A stretch of DNA of 64,000 nucleotides from positions 62,001 to 126,000 of the forward strand of contig NZ_QRNF01000004.1 of NCBI RefSeq assembly GCF_003474435.1, read 5' to 3'. The DNA is from Ruminococcus sp. AF46-10NS (GTDB lineage: Bacteria > Bacillota > Clostridia > Lachnospirales > Lachnospiraceae). Position 1 is the stretch's first letter. Every line of letters begins with the position of its first letter. Shown here in pieces: positions 27,056 through 37,678 of the stretch. The position numbers and the translations under genes were made by a program. Under the pieces are notes generated by a model. It saw only the letters and a program-made list of their open reading frames with translations, did not search any database and was not told the origin of the DNA.

Positions 27056-29047
27056 ATGTTTGGAATCATTTATCTTATATTATGTATATTAACAGGAATG
27101 GAAGCAGTGGGGTGTCTGTTTCCGCGCAGGACGGCTGAAAATGGAAACCGGATATGGGTAATATTGCCTACAGCTTTTGGAACAGGAGTTCTGATGCTCA
27201 CATGGGCAGTTTATATCATTTCCTGGATGTTTAGTGTATGTGCGGGGGCAGAACATCCTCTTTTTTATGGAAATCTGCTCGTTATGACTTTGGCAACACT
27301 GGTACTGGCAGTTCTTTTTAAGAAAAAAAAGAAGAATATTTTCCCGGTGGCAGAGGGAATGCTCACCAGAAAGTGGATTCTCAGAAAAGAGATCATTCTG
27401 TTTACAGTGGTAGCTGTATTTGTTACATGGATGATGTTTTATGTTTTTCATATAAAAGATGGAATTTTGTATTCCGGTTTTTCTGTATTTGGGGATTATG
27501 CACCGCATACGGCGATGATGAGATCTTTTTCCAGGGGAAATAATTTTCCTACCCAGTATCCGCATTATGGCGGACAGGATGTGAAGTATCATTTTATGTT
27601 TCAGTTTCTTGTGGGAAATCTGGAATATCTGGGGTTACGGATCGATATTGGATATAATCTTGTGAGTATTCTTTCGCTGACAGGATTTCTGATGATCCTC
27701 TATGCCATCAGTTACCGGATGTTTCACAGTTTCTGCGCAGGTGCTTCGGCCCTTGTGTTTTTCTTTTTCCGCAGCGGAACAGCATTCTGGCAATATCTGT
27801 GGGAACATTTCCGTGCAGGAGACCTGGTGGAAACGCTGAGAGCCAATACATCATTTATCGGTTATACAACCAATGAAAACTGGGGACTCTGGAATTTTAA
27901 TGTATATCTGAACCAGAGGCATCTGGCGTTCGGACTTCTGATGGTTTCAGCAGCAGTGTGGATTTTTATGGAATGGCTGGAAGCGGGATGCAGCCACAGT
28001 GAAAATGGAATAGTGTGGATTGGAAAAAGGATTTTTTCTAAAGATGCGTGGGCTGGCAGAAACGTGAAGAGTGCAGTGCTGCTCGGAGTGTTTCTCGGAT
28101 TAACGGCATTCTGGAATGGTGCGGCACTGATCGGAGGACTTCTGATTCTGGCGGGAATGGCAGTATTTTCAGATGGTAAGCTGGATTATGCAATATGTGC
28201 GGCACTGGCTGTATTTTTCTCGGAACTTCAGTCGAAGCTATTTGTGTCGGGAAGTGTGATGAGCCCTTCTTTTTACTGGGGATTTCTGGCCGAGAACAAA
28301 AGCCTTGTCGGTGTGATCGGATATCTGGCTGAGATCAGCGGATTTTTCTTTGTGGGACTGGTCGTAACAGTTGTATTCCTGAAAAGAAAAGAGAGGGCTG
28401 TTCTGTTTGGATTTCTGCTTCCGCTGGTATTTGCATTTCTGGTATCACTGACACCGGATATCAATGTGAACCACAAGTATGTAATGATCTCGTATGCTTT
28501 TACAGCTGTTTTCTGGGGATGGACTGTGAGAAGGATTTTCCTTGCAGGAAAAACGGGCTGGAAGAAATGGCTGGGTAGAGTAGTCTGCGGGATTCTGTGT
28601 ATCTGTCTTACACTGACGGGAATTTATGATTATGTGATTATTTTAAGAGATAATGATTCCGGACACCGGGTGACTGTAAATATGAACAGCGATCTTACAG
28701 ACTGGCTTTCTGAGAATCTTCATAAAGAAGATTTGCTTCTGACACCTGAGTATACTATGAATGAAGTGACGATGGCAGGAGTGATGCTTTATTGCGGATG
28801 GCCGTATTATGCGTGGTCAGCTGGTTATGATACTTATTACAGGGCAGAGCAGGCAGTCACTATTTATACAACGGACGATCAGAATGTTCTGAAAGAAACC
28901 GTCAAGCAGGAGAAGATCACGTATATTCTGTTTGAAGACGGTATGTCATTTGAAAGTCAGGAGTGCCGTGAAGACATTATCAGAGAGACATATCCGCTGG
29001 TTTATACTTCGGAGGATGGGAGAATAAGAATCTATGAAACAAGATAG
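27056..29047 (+). CDS. Polytopic membrane protein, probable GT-C-like / YYY-type
   Basis: 663 residues with about 12-14 hydrophobic segments, ending in a ~110-residue soluble domain (from about NMNSDLTDWLSENLHKED). Between helices it carries FGDYAPHTAMMRSF and GGQDVKYHFMFQFLVG, which line up with NYYYGGQYFAVFLTKL of the gene two places down, a DUF2298 (YYY) protein. It therefore appears to be a distant paralogue. Such proteins resemble polyprenyl-phosphate-sugar-dependent glycosyltransferases, but activity is not shown. The start follows AAGGAGA by 8 bases. Its end overlaps the GT2 gene by 14 bases. Confidence 0.65.
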   Translation: MFGIIYLILCILTGMEAVGCLFPRRTAENGNRIWVILPTAFGTGVLMLTWAVYIISWMFSVCAGAEHPLFYGNLLVMTLATLVLAVLFKKKKKNIFPVAEGMLTRKWILRKEIILFTVVAVFVTWMMFYVFHIKDGILYSGFSVFGDYAPHTAMMRSFSRGNNFPTQYPHYGGQDVKYHFMFQFLVGNLEYLGLRIDIGYNLVSILSLTGFLMILYAISYRMFHSFCAGASALVFFFFRSGTAFWQYLWEHFRAGDLVETLRANTSFIGYTTNENWGLWNFNVYLNQRHLAFGLLMVSAAVWIFMEWLEAGCSHSENGIVWIGKRIFSKDAWAGRNVKSAVLLGVFLGLTAFWNGAALIGGLLILAGMAVFSDGKLDYAICAALAVFFSELQSKLFVSGSVMSPSFYWGFLAENKSLVGVIGYLAEISGFFFVGLVVTVVFLKRKERAVLFGFLLPLVFAFLVSLTPDINVNHKYVMISYAFTAVFWGWTVRRIFLAGKTGWKKWLGRVVCGILCICLTLTGIYDYVIILRDNDSGHRVTVNMNSDLTDWLSENLHKEDLLLTPEYTMNEVTMAGVMLYCGWPYYAWSAGYDTYYRAEQAVTIYTTDDQNVLKETVKQEKITYILFEDGMSFESQECREDIIRETYPLVYTSEDGRIRIYETR

Positions 29048-29744
29048 TTTATATATTATTATGCCGGCGTACAACGAAGAAAAAAATATCGGTTCTGTAA
29101 TCGAACAGTGGTATCCGGTAGTTGAGAAGATCGGTGCCGGCAGCCGACTGGTGATCCTCAATGATGGGAGTAAAGACGGAACATATAAGAAAATTCAGAA
29201 ATATCAGGAAAAGTATGATCGCCTGATAGGAATTGACAAGCCTAATGAAGGACATGGCGGAACAATTCTGAAAGGTTATCATTATGCTGTTGATGCAGGA
29301 GCTGATTATGTGTTTCAGACAGATTCAGACGGACAGACACTGCCTGAAGAGTTCTGGCAGTTCTGGGAAAAACGAAAAAAATGCGGACTTCTTATCGGCT
29401 ACCGCAAAAAAAGAGAAGATGGTCTGTCCAGGATTTTTGTGACAAGAGTTCTGCGTCTTGTGCTGTTTCTGATCTTTGGAACCTGGGTAAAAGATGCGAA
29501 TACTCCATACCGTCTCATGCGTGGAAAACAGCTGGAGAAAGTCCTGAAAAGAATTCCGGACGGTTTTTTTCTTTCCAATGTGCTGATGACGGTGATCTAT
29601 GAGAAACATCATCTGTATGTAGAGTATATTCCAATTACTTTTCGGCCTCGTCAGGCAGGAAAGAATTCTATTAACATGAAACGGATCGCAGGCATCGGCA
29701 GACAGGCACTGGGAGATTTTATCCGTCTGCGTCACAGGATCTGA
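29034..29744 (+). CDS. Family 2 glycosyltransferase, polyprenol-phosphate-sugar synthase-like
   Basis: 236 residues with a GT-A fold: IIMPAYNEEKNIGS, VILNDGSKDGT, then the metal-binding DSD in FQTDSDGQTLP, and DANTPYRLMR, equivalent to the DxxxGFR motif of dolichol-phosphate-mannose synthases. One hydrophobic helix near LRLVLFLIFGTW may touch the membrane; it lacks the two C-terminal helices of many bacterial homologues. It is likely to load a sugar on a polyprenyl phosphate carrier. It lies between two large membrane proteins in a tight operon, which probably use its product. Confidence 0.85.
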   Translation: MKQDSLYIIMPAYNEEKNIGSVIEQWYPVVEKIGAGSRLVILNDGSKDGTYKKIQKYQEKYDRLIGIDKPNEGHGGTILKGYHYAVDAGADYVFQTDSDGQTLPEEFWQFWEKRKKCGLLIGYRKKREDGLSRIFVTRVLRLVLFLIFGTWVKDANTPYRLMRGKQLEKVLKRIPDGFFLSNVLMTVIYEKHHLYVEYIPITFRPRQAGKNSINMKRIAGIGRQALGDFIRLRHRI

Positions 29745-29762
29745 TACAGGAGGAAAGAACCG

Positions 29763-32015
29763 ATGAAAACAAAAATCAGGGAAACACTTCCGGAGATCAT
29801 AGCAGCTGTAATTCTGGCTGCACTTTCTGCGTATCTCCTGCAAGGAGATGTATGGACATTCTGGACATGGTGGCTTCTGGCACTGTTTATGGGAATGGTG
29901 GCAATGCCGCTGACAGGAAGATTATTTGAAGGATTTGAGGATAAAGGCTGGCTTTTTTCCAAGGTGCTGGCTATTGCTGTAACAGGATTTCTCACATGGT
30001 TTCTGGTCGCGTTGGAAATCTTATCCTTTACAGCAGCTGTGTGTATTGGCGTGTCTGTTGCGTGTGCTGTGGTCTGTGCGGTGATCTTCCATATCCAGCT
30101 GAAAAAAGATATTGAATGTTATCCCACAGGAAAAATACGGCTTATCATTCGTGAGGAACTGCTGTTTTTCGGTATTTTTCTTATGTGGACATACCTGGCA
30201 GGATTCCGTCCGCAGGCATATGGGACAGAGAAATTCATGGACTATGGATTTATGGAAGCTATGATGCGCAGTACAACACTTCCTGCGCGTGATCTGTGGT
30301 ATTCGGAGGGTACGATCAATTATTACTATGGCGGACAGTATTTTGCAGTGTTCCTTACAAAACTTACGGGCAGCAGAGTGGAAGTTACCTATAATCTGAT
30401 GCGTACTTTTGTAGCTGCATTTGCTTTTGTATTTCCATTTTCTATTGTACGGCAGATGATGAAGGACAGGCTGTACGGACGTATGGAGGGCAGAAAAAAA
30501 TATCTTCCGTCTGTGGCAGGCGTGACAGCCGGAGTTGCAGTTTCCATTGCCGGAAATGTGCATTATATTGTATATCGCTGTGTGATTCCAATGATTCAGA
30601 AATTGAAAGGTGTGGAGGAAACAGAAAGCTACTGGTTCCCGGATGCTACCCGTTATATTGGATATAATCCGGTAAATGAAAGTGATAAGACCATTCATGA
30701 ATTTCCATGCTATTCTTTTGTGCTGGGAGATCTTCATGCACATGTGGTCAATGTGATGTTTGTGATATTCCTTGTGGGGCTTCTTTACGCCTGGATGAAG
30801 ATGATCCGAAAGAGAGGGTCGGAGCCGGAAAAACAGGATCCGAGAGATTTCTGGCTCAGACAGCTTCTGATGCCCCATATTATTCTGGCCGCTGTACTTC
30901 TGGGAATGTTCCAGTGGACTAACTACTGGGATTTTGTGATCTATTTTGTGGTGACAGGCGGTGTGTTGTTGTTTGTAAATATCATCCGCTTTGAAGGAAA
31001 AACGGTCCGCATCCTGGCAGTGACAGCTGTGCAGGCAGTGGAGATCATTGCAGTTTCCTATCTTGTGATACTGCCGTTTACTCTGAAATTTGATACTATG
31101 GTACAGGGTGTGGCACTTGCACAGCACCATTCTCTGTGGTATCAGCTTGTGATCCTCTGGGGACTTCCGGTGATCCTTACTGTGCTGCTGATCATATCCA
31201 TTCTTATGGAGAAACTTAAAGGAATGAAGAAAAAGAGCCTGTACAGATTGATGGAGACTGTTTCCATTCCTGATCTGTTTGCGATTATCATGGGGCTGTG
31301 TGCAATTGGATTGATCGTGATTCCGGAGCTTGTGTATGTAAGAGATATTTATGAAAATGGAAATGCCAGGGCAAACACCATGTTCAAACTTACATATCAG
31401 GCGTATATTCTATTTGGAATGACAATGGGATATGGAATCTACAGACTGATAGCAGTATCAAAGCAGAAAATCTTCAGGATCCTTTCAGGAGCAGGCCTTG
31501 TGGTACTGATCTGGACAGTGGGATATTTCGGAAATGCAGTTCATTCCTGGTTCGGAGAAGTGTGGGATCCGTCTCAGTACCAGGGTCTGGATGCAACGAC
31601 TTTCCTTGAGAGTGATTTTCCGCAGGATGCAGCAGCTATCCGCTGGCTGAAAGAAAATATTGAAGGAGCCCCGGTTGTTCTGGAGGCTAATGGGGACAGT
31701 TACACTGGTTATGAGAGAGTTTCCGCATCAACAGGACTTCCGACTGTTCTGGGCTGGTATGTGCATGAGTGGCTGTGGAGAAATGATGTGCCGGATCTGA
31801 ATGAGAAGAGTGCGGATATAGAGACGATTTACACTTCCGCAGATGAAGAAACAGTGAAAGAACTGATCAGGAGATATGACATTTCCTATATATTTGTAGG
31901 CGGACAGGAACAGGAGAAATACGGTACGGCACTTAATGACAGTTTGCTTCAGAGTCTTGGAAGCATTGTTTACGAAGATGATATGACAGGAACTTATATT
32001 GTAAAAGTAAACTGA
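29763..32015 (+). CDS. DUF2298 (YYY-domain) polytopic membrane protein
   Basis: 750 residues, about 14-16 hydrophobic segments. It has the hallmark INYYYGGQYFAVFLTKLTG with the run of tyrosines that names the YYY domain, ETESYWFPDATRYIGYNPVN, FPCYSFVLGDLHAHV and WEVWDP-type loops. The last ~110 residues are soluble (from about RWLKENIEGAPVVLEANG). The C-terminal layout matches the gene at 27056. DUF2298 proteins are poorly characterised; they are often placed with GT-C enzymes. Only 18 bases separate it from the GT2 gene. Confidence 0.8.
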   Translation: MKTKIRETLPEIIAAVILAALSAYLLQGDVWTFWTWWLLALFMGMVAMPLTGRLFEGFEDKGWLFSKVLAIAVTGFLTWFLVALEILSFTAAVCIGVSVACAVVCAVIFHIQLKKDIECYPTGKIRLIIREELLFFGIFLMWTYLAGFRPQAYGTEKFMDYGFMEAMMRSTTLPARDLWYSEGTINYYYGGQYFAVFLTKLTGSRVEVTYNLMRTFVAAFAFVFPFSIVRQMMKDRLYGRMEGRKKYLPSVAGVTAGVAVSIAGNVHYIVYRCVIPMIQKLKGVEETESYWFPDATRYIGYNPVNESDKTIHEFPCYSFVLGDLHAHVVNVMFVIFLVGLLYAWMKMIRKRGSEPEKQDPRDFWLRQLLMPHIILAAVLLGMFQWTNYWDFVIYFVVTGGVLLFVNIIRFEGKTVRILAVTAVQAVEIIAVSYLVILPFTLKFDTMVQGVALAQHHSLWYQLVILWGLPVILTVLLIISILMEKLKGMKKKSLYRLMETVSIPDLFAIIMGLCAIGLIVIPELVYVRDIYENGNARANTMFKLTYQAYILFGMTMGYGIYRLIAVSKQKIFRILSGAGLVVLIWTVGYFGNAVHSWFGEVWDPSQYQGLDATTFLESDFPQDAAAIRWLKENIEGAPVVLEANGDSYTGYERVSASTGLPTVLGWYVHEWLWRNDVPDLNEKSADIETIYTSADEETVKELIRRYDISYIFVGGQEQEKYGTALNDSLLQSLGSIVYEDDMTGTYIVKVN

Positions 32016-32066
32016 GGTATTGTGAGTGCTGGCAATATCATATGAATTATACAAAGTGGAGCAGGA

Positions 32067-32096
32067 TTGACAATTTTTCCATAACAACGCTATAAT
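32067..32096 (+). promoter_or_regulatory. SigA promoter of the HD-sua5-rpiB unit
   Basis: TTGACA (32067-32072), 18 bases, TATAAT (32091-32096). Both boxes are perfect. Confidence 0.85.
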
Positions 32097-32170
32097 AGAG
32101 CTATTACAGAGATACAGCATGTGCTGTACAGTAAAGGTTACGACATGGCAGCTGAGAGGAGGAATACATT

Positions 32171-32752
32171 ATGAACAGAATTGACAGACTCTACATGGAA
32201 ATGATCCGGTTTTATCAGGGGGATCCCAGACATATTCAGCATTTTGTGAAAGTGCACAGTTTTTCCAGACTGATAGGTCAGGCGGAGGGACTGGATGAAG
32301 AACAGATGTATATACTCGAGGCGGCAGCTCTTGTCCATGATATTGGAATCAAGATCGGAATGGAGAAATACGGCCGGTCTGACGGTAAGGTTCAGGAACT
32401 GGAAGGACCGGCAGCTGCGCGTGAGATGATGACCAGACTTGGTTTCCGTGAGAATGTGATAAGCAGAGTGGAGTATCTTGTTGGACATCATCATACATAC
32501 AAGGATATTGACGGTCTGGACTATCAGGTTCTGGTTGAGGCTGATTTTCTTGTAAATTATTTTGAGGATGATCTTGATAAGAAACATATCAGGAAAAGTG
32601 CAGAAAAGATTTTTAAGACAGAAACAGGTAAAAAGATTGTAAAAGAGATGTTTTTCCCGGAGACTTTTCAGAAGTCGGAGACATGGGCGCAGGATGCGCT
32701 GCAGGATCTGGAGGATTTTATTGAAGAGCAGGGGATTTACATCAGACAGTAA
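32171..32752 (+). CDS. HD-domain protein, putative phosphohydrolase
   Basis: 193 residues. An early His in RHIQHFVKVHSFSRLI, then the HD pair in AALVHDIGI, and later VGHHHTYKDIDGLDYQVLVEADFLVN, which supplies the remaining metal ligands. HD enzymes hydrolyse phosphate esters or nucleotides; the substrate cannot be told. A GAGGAGG site precedes it by 8 bases. Its stop overlaps the following ATG at 32752 (TAATG), but sua5 more likely begins at 32764. Confidence 0.8.
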   Translation: MNRIDRLYMEMIRFYQGDPRHIQHFVKVHSFSRLIGQAEGLDEEQMYILEAAALVHDIGIKIGMEKYGRSDGKVQELEGPAAAREMMTRLGFRENVISRVEYLVGHHHTYKDIDGLDYQVLVEADFLVNYFEDDLDKKHIRKSAEKIFKTETGKKIVKEMFFPETFQKSETWAQDALQDLEDFIEEQGIYIRQ

Positions 32753-32763
32753 TGGAGCGTAAG

Positions 32764-33845
32764 ATGAAAGCAGAAATAGCAGTAATGACAGCGGAAAATA
32801 TAGATGAAGATGCGATCAGAAGAGGCGGTGAAATCCTGAAAAATGGCGGTCTGGTAGCATTTCCCACAGAGACGGTATATGGTCTTGGCGGCAATGCACT
32901 TGATCCGAAGGCTTCTATGAAGATCTATGCAGCCAAGGGAAGACCTTCTGATAACCCGTTGATCGTACATATTGCAGATATCCGTGATCTTGACAGGATC
33001 GTTACGGAAGTGCCTGAGAAGGCAAGGATATTGGCTGATAAATACTGGCCGGGTCCGCTGACTATGATTCTTCCGAAGGCAGATATTGTGCCGAAGGAGA
33101 CAACAGGCGGGCTTGACAGCGTTGCTGTACGCTTCCCAAGCGACCGGATCGCCCAGAAGCTGATCCGATCGGCAGGGGGCTATGTGGCAGCACCAAGTGC
33201 CAATACGTCCGGTAGACCAAGTCCTACCACTGCACAGCATGTTGCAGAAGATCTGGGAGAGGCCATTGATATGATCATTGACGGCGGACAGGTAAATATC
33301 GGACTGGATCTACGATCGTGGATTTCACAGAGGATATTCCGGTTGTTCTGAGACCTGGTTATATTTCCCTGGAAATGCTGCAGGAAACACTGGGGGATGT
33401 ACGGATGGATAAGGGGCTGATCAAGCCGGACAGCAAGGTTCATCCCAAGGCACCGGGAATGAAGTACCGTCATTATGCTCCAAAAGCAGACCTTGCCATT
33501 GTAGAAGGTCCGACAGAGCAGGTAATCGCTGAGATAGAAAAGAGGGCGAAAGAAGCGGAGGAGAAGGGACAGAAAGTGGGGATCATTGCAACGGATGAGA
33601 CGAAAGGCAGATATTCCCACGGTATTATCAAGAGCATCGGAAGCCGCGAACAGGAGGAAACCATTGCGCACCATCTCTATGAGGTGCTGCGTGATTTTGA
33701 CAGCTGTAATGTAAGTGCCATTTACTCAGAGGCATTTTTTACACCAAGAATGGGACAGGCGATCATGAACCGCTTACTGAAAGCGGCTGGTCATAAAATT
33801 ATTAATGTACAGGAGGAAGAAGAAAATGATAGCACTGGGATGTGA
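32764..33845 (+). CDS. Threonylcarbamoyl-AMP synthase Sua5 (frameshifted)
   Basis: Sua5/TsaC makes the precursor of t6A at position 37 of tRNAs that read ANN codons. Two-domain form: YrdC with GGLVAFPTETVYGLGGNA, KGRPSDNPLIVHI and SANTSGRPSPT, then the C-terminal Sua5 domain with PGMKYRHYAPKA. The read frame changes near 33308 (GGACTGGATC): the first frame ends at 33351 and the next runs to 33845. Adding one base restores GLESTIVDFTEDIPV and 360 residues. t6A is essential, so this is probably a sequence error. Start at 32764 has GGAG 6 bases upstream. Confidence 0.9.
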
Positions 33846-34254
33846 TCACGGCGGATATGAGCTGATGCAGGAGGTTAAGAAACATCTGGAAGAGAGAGGC
33901 CTTGAGTACAGGGATTTCGGATGCAACGGACCGGAATCCGTAGATTATCCGGTATACGGAAAAAAAGTTGCACAGGCTGTTCAGAGCGGAGAATGTGAGA
34001 ATGGAATACTGATCTGCGGAACAGGAATCGGAATTTCCATCACAGCCAATAAATTCAAAGGAATCCGCGCAGCACTTTGCACAGACTGCTTTACAGCAGA
34101 AGCTACAAGACTTCATAATAATGCCAATATTCTGGCTATGGGGGGACGCGTGGTAGGTCCTGGACTTGCACTGAAGATTGTAGATACTTTCCTGGATACA
34201 CCGTTTTCCAATGATGAGCGTCATATCAGAAGAATCAATATGATCGAGGATTAA
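33826..34254 (+). CDS. rpiB: Ribose-5-phosphate isomerase B
   Basis: Interconverts ribose-5-phosphate and ribulose-5-phosphate. The 142-residue protein starts MIALGCDHGGYELM and has the catalytic Cys and His region ENGILICGTGIGISI and TRLHNNANILAMGGR. It overlaps the 3' end of sua5 by 20 bases, in a gene order seen in many Clostridia. The start at 33826 has AGGAGG 9 bases upstream. Confidence 0.95.
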   Translation: MIALGCDHGGYELMQEVKKHLEERGLEYRDFGCNGPESVDYPVYGKKVAQAVQSGECENGILICGTGIGISITANKFKGIRAALCTDCFTAEATRLHNNANILAMGGRVVGPGLALKIVDTFLDTPFSNDERHIRRINMIED

Positions 34255-34272
34255 AGAAAAGAGGATTGCCGT

Positions 34273-34766
34273 ATGGAGAAAAAGGGACAGAAACGGCAGG
34301 GGTATCTTTCCTGGGATGAGTATTTTATGGGAGTTGCCATGCTTTCCGGTATGCGTTCTAAAGACCCACATTCGCAGGTTGGTGCCTGTATCGTAAGTGA
34401 GGATAACAAAATCTTGTCTATGGGGTACAATGGATTTCCCCAGGGATGTTCAGATGATGAGTTTCCCTGGGGAAGAGAGGGAGATCCGTTGGATACCAAA
34501 TATCTCTATGTGACACATAGTGAGCTGAATGCTATCCTGAATTACAGGGGCGGAAGCTGGAAGGTGCCAAGCTTTATGTATCATTGTTCCCCTGCAATGA
34601 ATGTGCCAAGGCGATTATTCAGGCAGGGATCAAGACGATCGTGTATGACTGTGATAAATATGCAGATACTCCGTCTGTGATCGCCTCCAAGAAGATGTTG
34701 GATGCAGCAGGAGTGCGATATTATAAGTATAACCGTACAGACAGAGAGATCATGATCAAGGTTTGA
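34273..34766 (+). CDS. dCMP deaminase, ComEB-like (frameshifted)
   Basis: Deaminates dCMP to dUMP for thymidylate synthesis. It begins with LSWDEYFMGVAMLSGMRSKD and has THSELNAIL (zinc His and catalytic Glu) and LFPCNECAKAIIQ (zinc PCxxC). The reading frame shifts near 34556 (CGGAAGCTGG): the first frame ends at 34680 and the PCNEC half is in the next one, ending at 34766. Adding one C restores RGGSLEGAKLYVSLFPCNEC and 164 residues. Both halves carry required zinc ligands, so neither works alone. Confidence 0.9.
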
Positions 34767-34840
34767 AAACATCATGAGATAAGAATATAAGCAGGAGACA
34801 TGGTTGCTGACCCGAGGGATCAGCAGCGAAGTATAAAGAT

Positions 34841-34873
34841 AGCAGCTGGGATATGATCCCCAGCTGCTGTTTT
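34841..34873 (+). terminator. Terminator between dCMP deaminase and the sensor kinase
   Basis: AGCAGCTGGG (34841-34850) pairs with CCCAGCTGCT (34859-34868), followed by GTTTTG. A smaller GCTGA/TCAGC hairpin precedes it at about 34805-34824. Confidence 0.75.
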
Positions 34874-34942
34874 GCAATTTTCAGATATTTGAGTTCAGAT
34901 TATTTTTATCTGGATTCGCAGAGTGTTGTACAGGAATTTCCG

Positions 34943-37635
34943 TTATATGTTCAGGTCCTGTTTTTCAGGCTGTTCCGATTTGATAAGCATATCAGATGAT
35001 GTTGGCTCTGATTTCTTTTTCATGGGGAATTTCAGGCATACTTTAAAAAGGTCTCCGTCCAGATAAAGCTCAAATTTTCCTCCCTGAAGCTCAGTAAGGC
35101 TCTGGGCAATGGAAAGGCCGAGTCCGCTTCCTTCGGTATTTCTGGCGACATCGCCGCGGATGAAACGTTCGGTCAGTTCTTCAGCAGGAATGTTTAATGG
35201 CTGTGCAGAAATATTTTTCAGCGTGAAGATAACCATATTGTTTTGAAGAAGTACCTCCGCATAGACACGGGTGTTTTCCATGGCATATTTCAGAATATTA
35301 CCAAAAAGATTTTCAAGGATGCGCCACATTCTCCGTCCGTCTGCATAAATTATGGCAGGAGAGTCCGGGAAATGGGTCATCAGCATCAGATGATGTTCCG
35401 AAAAACGTTCTTCGAATTCGCCCATTACCTGATAAAGCATCTCTATAAAATCCAGATCAGCCATTTCAAGGGAAAGGTTGCCGGTGCTTGCTTTGGAAGC
35501 TTCTACAACATCCTCAGTCAGACTTTTCAGGCGATGTGCCTTGGAATCCAGAATTTCAAGATAATTGAGAACTTCCGGATCAGTGAAATTTTTTCTTTTC
35601 AGAAGATCCACATAATTGATGATGGAAGTCAGCGGCGTTTTCAGGTCGTGGGAAACATTGGTGATCAGCTCTGTTTTCATACGCTCATCTTTGAGGCTTT
35701 TTTCCACGGCTGCATCGAGACCTTTGCCGATACGATTGATATATCGGGCCATTTCTTTCTGATCACCGCGAAGATTTTCTTCCGGAATCTTGTAGGAAAG
35801 TTCGCCGTCCGTGATCCGTTTCAGTCCGTCAAGGAGAAGTTCCCGTCCAAGTGCAACTTTGTACATCCAGAAGAAAGCTCCCAGATCCAGTGCGAAAAGC
35901 AGAAAAAATATCAGAAACCATCCATCAGATGCAGGAATCATGACACTGAGGAAAAATTCAAGAAAAAGAAATACTCCAAGCCCCAGTACCATGCGGATCC
36001 TGCTGATCGTATTTCTGGAAAAAAACAGGATCAGATCACCGGTTTTATGAAAGCCCAGTCCAAGAAAATGCAGGCATTTTCGTAAGAAACTGTTTTTCCA
36101 GAGAGTGCGGGCCTTGATACGCCGTACCAGACTTAAGTAACCGATCCAGAACAGGCAGGAGATCAGGAAAACAATCAGGCCTGCAATGATGGCGGAGACA
36201 ATTTCGTTATATGTGCTGTACAGGAGATTCATTCCTGTGATGAATACACCAAGAGCCGGAATACATACAAGTCCTGCTGCTATTTCCGTATAGATTTTGT
36301 CAAAAGCGTTCAGGTGTGTTTCTGAACTGCCGTCAGCAGAACCTTTTCTGCCGGTATGGACAGTAAGCCAGATGAAATCTATGAGAAAGAGCAGGACACT
36401 AAATATACAAACTACAGCTGCCGGGATAAAAGCTGTCCGGCAATACCGGAAATTTTGCTGTGCAGTCCGGATGGAATCATCTACAGGAAGGCTGGTATCG
36501 TCGATCCAGGCCAGGAAACTGCAATTATCATCATATGTGGAGGTTCTGAGAAGGCTTATCCATTCGGCAACAGAATGACTTGCATTATCGGAAATATTCA
36601 GATTTGTAAGACCGTTCTGTGCATCTTTTTCGTTTGCAGCAGTGTCATTGACATTGAGCTGAACATATGGTTTCTTGTTGGAAAAACCGGAAATTCCGGT
36701 CAGGTCGGACGAATATGCTGCATCTGTATTTGTATAAATTTCTTTGGTGGTGTTATTGGTATAGGCATAACGAATGTTGGATTTATTGCTGCTGTACGAA
36801 TCTAATGTCTGGGAAGATGATGTCCAGTCGGAAAAAAGCTCCCGCACATTATCCAGCTGTTCCAAAGCATCGGTGAGAGTACCTTTAAAATTCCGGGTTT
36901 TTGCTGAGGTTGAATTCATATAGTCAAGGAGCTGTCATAGCCTTCAGGGGCACAGTGAATCTCAAAAACCGGAGTAAGTGCATTTGCAACATCTGTGTAG
37001 ACTATATTTCCGTTTTTATCTGTGATATTTTTCAGAGGCTCCTGTGATGCAATGCCGTAATCAGCGTATTCTGATTTCAGGGAGGAAAGAATTCGGTCTG
37101 TCCACTCGTCCTGGGAGATTTCCTCAGCTTTCAGAGCCCCGGAAGCTGCATTTAATTGCAGAGAGCCGGTATTCAGGGCTTTTACAAAATCTGAGTAGTA
37201 CATATATTTGGTCTCTTTTTCCGGTGTGGTAAGACTCAGAACGATCCAGTCATCACTGTAATGAATATCCTGTAAGCTCCACTCCCTGAGCTCTTTGAAA
37301 GAATAGGCGAGACCGGAGGTGTTTTTAAAGGTGAGCGTATCCCCGTTATAAAGTTCGCCGAGGTCGATACAGGCGTTTTCGTTTGTTGTATTCAGAATTT
37401 CCTGTGCAGAGATACCACACAAAATATCAGAAGCTTTTGAATAAAAATCATCATAAAATGTTGAAGACTGGAAATAATCTTTTGTTTTCAGGTCATTGAG
37501 GGAGCCCATGTGGATTCCTGCCTGAATCGTCAGTATGCCTGAAAAGACTATGATCAGTGGTAGGAAAAGACCAAGAATAAGTGCGAGAACGCGCGAAAAA
37601 GAGCTGCTGTGCTTTGTATGTTCAGGTGTGTTCAT
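34943..37635 (-). CDS. Sensor histidine kinase (frameshifted)
   Basis: Restored length 897 residues. Order: a short N-terminal tail, a membrane helix (about 15-38), a large extracellular sensor region in two parts, about five more membrane helices, a HAMP-like segment, HisKA with VSHDLKTPLTSIINYVDLL and HATPase_c with RRMWRILENLFGNILKYAM and EGSGLGLSIAQSL. The frame is broken at 36928-36929: the first piece (36916-37635) ends in GYDSSLTI, and the next frame reads LDYMNSTSAKTRN. One extra G on the plus strand joins them. It follows the response regulator gene in the same direction, so they are partners. The stimulus is unknown. Confidence 0.88.
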
Positions 37636-37678
37636 AATACCCCTTTCTGAAGTATAAAGCCTTCATGTGCCGGCGAAC

